Under the pieces are notes generated by a model. It was not told where the DNA came from, ran no database searches, and saw only the letters and a program-made list of their open reading frames with translations. Both the position numbers and the translations under genes were made by a program. Shown here piece by piece: positions 31,959-34,396 of a stretch of DNA of 34,396 nt (positions are counted from its first letter, which is position 1; every line of letters begins with the position of its first letter). Source of the DNA: a virus; the IMG/VR virus record IMGVR_UViG_3300037827_000122, positions 1-34,396 of that record; one strand, written 5' to 3'.

Positions 31959-33414
31959 GCCAGCGTGTTACTGGCCCGACCTCAGACGCCTGCCCGATGG
32001 CTGGCGTGTCCGGACGATCCGCTGGGAATCTGGCAGCGTGCAGGTTCTCCTGCAGGAGTGGAACGGCGTCACCGTGTTCGGAACGGGCGCAACTCCGAAC
32101 GCTGCATTCGAGAAAGCAAGGGATGCGGCGTTCGAACGCGAGGCAAAGTTCAACGGTCTCGACGTTCGTAGACTTCGCCAGGAGAAAGGGATGACTCTGG
32201 CCGTCGCCGCGAAGCAGATCGGCATTCCCATCAGCCACCTGAGCCGGTTGGAACTCGAACAGATGATCCCGTCGGCCACGACATTGGCGAGATTGTCGAC
32301 GTGGGTAGCTGGTTTGACCGGTGGCGGGGAAGTGGCGCATGAACGGACAGCAATCCCAAAGGTCAGTAAACCAATGAAAAGAGCACTCTTCGCTGCGGCA
32401 GCCTGCTTCATGCTGATTCCTGGCGCGTGGGCGCAGATAACCGCTACGGCTCCCCCGATCCCAGGCGCCACCAATCGGCCCGTGATTGCCGGAGAGACGC
32501 TTTCCTGGTCCGGCCCGGTCGGGGGCGGCCCGAGCAATGGCGTCTATTCGCACCAGTCGCGCGTCCTGACGGTCAGCGGTCCGGTCACCACCAGTAGCGA
32601 CGGGCAAATCATCGAAGGGCTCGATATCCGCGGAACGGGTGGTCTGACCAACGGTGTGCTGACGATCAAGAACAACGGCGTCATCATCCGAGAAGATCGC
32701 ATCTTCGAAACGACCGCAGGCCAGCAAAACAAATACACCGTCTTCGTCGATGCCAGCGTCACCGTCGCGCCGATCATCGAGGACACGCTGATCGATGGCC
32801 ATGCGCTGAATGGCGGCGGCAACACCTCGTGCGTCTCCGGCGATGTCGGCAACAAGGCCGGCGGTCCGGGCGTCAGGCAGATCATCATGCGGCGCGACAC
32901 CTGCGAGCGGTCGGAACAGGCGCTCCGCTATGTGCTCGGCAGCGCGACGCCGATGCCGGGGGACACCTATGCGATCCGGTTCACCGAGAACTGGTGCCAC
33001 CTCATGGGCGGCCAGGATGCCGACTGGGTTGAAATCTACCCGGCCGGCACGACCAATGAAGTGAACAACATCCTGGTTCAATATAATCTGTTCGACGGAA
33101 CCAACAACAAGGCCGGCGGCTCTGACAGTGGCGTGAACCTGACGACGGCGAGCGGACTGCCGGCTGGCACGATCGGTCCGAATATCCTGATCGACCACAA
33201 TTGGTTCATCCATTGGAACACGGTGCACTTTATCGTGGCCAGTGGTTCTGGCGGCGGTTCGATCAGCTTCGGCTTTACGAACAACGGAATCCTCAAGGGG
33301 TTCCTGGACAACGCATCGCCGGCAGATGGTGTGAAGGCGAACGGTGGAAACTACATCATGAGCACGCCGACAAGCCTGACGGGCGCGCTGTATCACGGGA
33401 CCGGCAACCTATGA
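31951..33414 (+). CDS. XRE-type regulator fused in frame to a secreted beta-helix protein, 487 aa
   Basis: GTG at 31951 (an in-frame GTG at 31933 is the alternative). Residues 1-60 are a small beta/alpha segment; residues 71-125 are a Cro/CI-type helix-turn-helix (DVRRLRQEKGMTLAVAAKQI, then GIPISHLSRLELEQMIPSA and TLARLSTWV). Residue 142 is the Met of a perfect signal peptide (MKRALFAAAACFMLIPGAWA before Gln), followed by a 320-residue beta-helix protein with Asn/Gly turns (SDGQIIEGLDIRG, NGVLTIKNNGVIIREDRIF, IIEDTLIDG, NILVQYNLFDGTNN, NILIDHNWFIHW). No stop separates the modules. The second is probably translated separately from ATG 32374 (AAAGG 11 bases upstream). The spike part has three cysteines. 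Either two products share a frame or a stop was lost. Confidence 0.65.
   Translation: MNKPACYWPDLRRLPDGWRVRTIRWESGSVQVLLQEWNGVTVFGTGATPNAAFEKARDAAFEREAKFNGLDVRRLRQEKGMTLAVAAKQIGIPISHLSRLELEQMIPSATTLARLSTWVAGLTGGGEVAHERTAIPKVSKPMKRALFAAAACFMLIPGAWAQITATAPPIPGATNRPVIAGETLSWSGPVGGGPSNGVYSHQSRVLTVSGPVTTSSDGQIIEGLDIRGTGGLTNGVLTIKNNGVIIREDRIFETTAGQQNKYTVFVDASVTVAPIIEDTLIDGHALNGGGNTSCVSGDVGNKAGGPGVRQIIMRRDTCERSEQALRYVLGSATPMPGDTYAIRFTENWCHLMGGQDADWVEIYPAGTTNEVNNILVQYNLFDGTNNKAGGSDSGVNLTTASGLPAGTIGPNILIDHNWFIHWNTVHFIVASGSGGGSISFGFTNNGILKGFLDNASPADGVKANGGNYIMSTPTSLTGALYHGTGNL
32358..32376 (+). promoter_or_regulatory. Internal ribosome binding site and start of the spike module
   Basis: AAAGG at 32358-32362 precedes ATG 32374-32376 by 11 bases. 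This ATG would yield a 346-residue protein starting exactly at a Sec signal peptide. Because a signal peptide only works at an N-terminus, internal initiation here makes better sense than the full fusion. The spacing is slightly long. Confidence 0.5.
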
Positions 33415-33433
33415 CGCCGAGGATGCAAGTGAT

Positions 33434-33772
33434 ATGAGCGGCACGACCGCGCAACCGGATAAGGTCAGCGTAATCACGCCGCTTGTCGTATCTGTTGTCG
33501 CCGAGGCAATCTTTCTGGCTGCCATCGTTATTGCGTGGTGGACCAAGGATGCGAGCCTTGGGATATTGCTCGGCGCCGCCGCCACGAATGCCACGACCGT
33601 GGTTAATTACTGGCTTGGCAGTTCGTCCGGCAGCAAAGCCAAAGATGCCACCATAGCTCAGCAGGCATCCGTGACACCGCTGCCGGGGACAACCACAACC
33701 ACCACAACGCCGCCGCTGAGCAACACGCTGACAGCCTCAGCGGCAGCCAACACCATGGGAACAACGAAATGA
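33434..33772 (+). CDS. Putative holin (two-span membrane protein), 112 aa
   Basis: ATG at 33434, 19 bases after the previous stop. Residues 12-34 (VITPLVVSVVAEAIFLAAIVIAW without the final residues) form one membrane span; a short linker TKDASLG leads to a second, weaker span (ILLGAAATNATTVVNYWLG). The motif NYWLGSSSGSKAKD is common in phage class II-like holins and related membrane proteins (N/Y-W-x-G-S-S-x-G-S-x-x-K-x). The C-terminal 45 residues are Thr/Pro-rich and likely extramembrane. Its neighbours include a probable anti-defence gene and a lipoprotein, so a lysis cluster is plausible; the endolysin would lie beyond the window. The start of the next gene overlaps its stop. Confidence 0.55.
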   Translation: MSGTTAQPDKVSVITPLVVSVVAEAIFLAAIVIAWWTKDASLGILLGAAATNATTVVNYWLGSSSGSKAKDATIAQQASVTPLPGTTTTTTTPPLSNTLTASAAANTMGTTK

Positions 33773-34134
33773 GCAGGGAAATCACTGGCCACAAAGTCAA
33801 TCCCGCGAACGATCGACTAACTATTGAGGTAATTGACGAACCCGGTTCAGGAGGCGCGAACCACGAATACACAATCACCGGTATGGATCGCGGCAGTAGC
33901 ATCTGCCTCCTGACGTTCCAGAACGGACCGATCGCTGAGGTCGGCGTCAACGGTCTAACCCACGAAGCGCTGCTTGCCATCATCGTCGACCGGCTTCAGG
34001 CGTTCCAAAAAGGACCATTCGCCTGCCGCGAAAATGCTCTGGCCCTCACCAAGATCGAAGAGGCACAGCATTGGTTGCACCACCGCACCATGGCTCGAAT
34101 GCAACGAGGCGTTGAGGGGACACACACAATATGA
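33769..34134 (+). CDS. Acb2/Tad1-hairpin-like protein, possible anti-defence sponge, 121 aa
   Basis: ATGA overlap with the holin candidate. The N-terminal 50 residues are a small beta domain (DRLTIEVIDEPGSGGANHEY). The rest matches a widespread phage family: FQNGPIAEVGVNGLTHEALL, then DRLQAFQKGPFACRENALAL and KIEEAQHWLHHRT, ending RGVEGTH. I associate this helical hairpin with the Acb2/Tad1 domain family, whose founding members bind cyclic nucleotides and so block CBASS or Thoeris immunity. The link is from memory of family patterns and the N-terminal domain is an addition. It could alternatively be a virion-associated protein. Location after the holin fits either. Confidence 0.5.
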   Translation: MSREITGHKVNPANDRLTIEVIDEPGSGGANHEYTITGMDRGSSICLLTFQNGPIAEVGVNGLTHEALLAIIVDRLQAFQKGPFACRENALALTKIEEAQHWLHHRTMARMQRGVEGTHTI

Positions 34135-34396
34135 ACCGCCGAACCCTCCTGAGCACCACGGTGCTCGTCACGGCTGCCGGCGTCCTGACGGCGTGCGGCG
34201 TTCTCACAGCGTCGCAACTCTCGACCGATGCCGAAGCTGCGGCCAACGCCGTCTCAGCCATCGCTGTCACGCTGGAGGGCGTCGTGCCGGCGGCGGATAC
34301 CGCAATCCTGACCGAGATCGAAAGCCTCGCGACGACCGCCGGCCAGGACGCAACGGCGATCGGGAGCGTGATCAGTTCCATCACGAGTTCGTCGAG
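34131..34396 (+). CDS. Phage lipoprotein (3' end cut off by window)
   Basis: ATG at 34131 overlaps the previous stop (ATGA). The start is basic (MNRRT), followed by a hydrophobic core and the lipobox LTAC with Cys22, so the protein is predicted to be lipidated and anchored in the outer or inner membrane. The visible mature part (about 65 residues) is Ala/Ser/Thr-rich and helical (DAEAAANAVSAIAVTLEG). Small lipoproteins next to holin genes are often o-spanins, but this one lacks the Pro-rich signature and continues past the window, so I do not assign that role. Confidence 0.55.
   Translation, partial: MNRRTLLSTTVLVTAAGVLTACGVLTASQLSTDAEAAANAVSAIAVTLEGVVPAADTAILTEIESLATTAGQDATAIGSVISSITSSS

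Noticed and set aside
31768-33396. Long minus-strand open frame (542 codons), and similar ones at 1294-2274 and 23349-24389
   Set aside because: They mirror strongly coding plus-strand genes in GC-rich DNA, have Arg/Ala/His-rich composition without domains, and lack ribosome sites.
1-34396. Diversity-generating retroelement as in BPP-1
   Set aside because: The capsid genes recall BPP-1, but I find no reverse transcriptase and no template/variable repeat pair with adenine-directed changes.
33434-34396. Complete lysis cassette with endolysin and spanins
   Set aside because: Only a holin candidate and a partial lipoprotein are visible; no endolysin or i-spanin is encoded in the window.
1-34396. 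Prophage attachment site, integrase or insertion sequence
   Set aside because: No recombinase, transposase, terminal inverted repeats or tRNA-overlapping direct repeats were found.

Overview
The window is one continuous, almost entirely plus-strand late module of a tailed bacteriophage of the short-tailed (podovirus) type, carried on GC-rich DNA with strong G/C bias in third codon positions. No host genes, integrase, replication genes, insertion sequences or CRISPR arrays are visible. Capsid and cement proteins resemble those of Bordetella phage BPP-1, and the ejection-protein order resembles phage T7. Base composition, the DUF3309-like peptide and frequent GTG/TTG starts would fit a phage of an alphaproteobacterium, but the host is an inference.

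Layout. (1) 1-5300, head genes: the 3' part of the major capsid protein, a Bbp16-like cement protein, an unrecognised virion protein, two related small proteins with Sec-type signal peptides, and several small head-associated proteins including a capsid-staple-like protein. A minus-strand tRNA-like RNA candidate fills the only sizeable gap (3390-3552). (2) 5306-12267, fibres and adaptors: three paralogous head-tail adaptor (tail tubular A-like) genes alternate with a fibre ending in a self-cleaving S74 chaperone, a collagen-like fibre, a membrane-anchored protein and a cysteine-rich beta-helix spike. (3) 12270-25442, tail tube and ejection machinery: a very large tail tubular B-like protein, a T7 gp13-like GNAT-fold protein, a gp14-like membrane protein, a lysozyme-bearing gp15-like protein and a 1,779-residue gp16-like protein with a zincin motif. 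A short second reading frame with strong coding character lies inside the last gene. (4) 25439-30518, three more signal-peptide-bearing tail proteins: a virion protein, an SGNH esterase-like protein and a pectate-lyase-fold spike. (5) 30611-34396, small membrane proteins, a terminator, an XRE regulator fused in frame to a secreted beta-helix protein, a holin candidate, a probable Acb2/Tad1-type anti-defence protein and a partial lipoprotein.

How it works together. The adaptor, tube and ejection genes form a standard injection machine. What is not standard is the receptor-binding and decoration set: eight proteins begin with Sec signal peptides whose predicted cleavage site is always followed by Gln, and seven of the eight carry an even number of cysteines after it (2, 2, 12, 12, 4, 10, 12; the eighth has 3). 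The two large ejection proteins (833 and 1,779 residues) contain no cysteine. I infer that spikes and fibres may be exported and oxidised outside the cytoplasm, then joined to virions at or after lysis, or released as free depolymerases. This is the most unusual feature of the window. Next in interest are the tRNA-like RNA with a swapped 19-56 elbow pair, the overprinted frame at 22576-22968, and the regulator-spike fusion.
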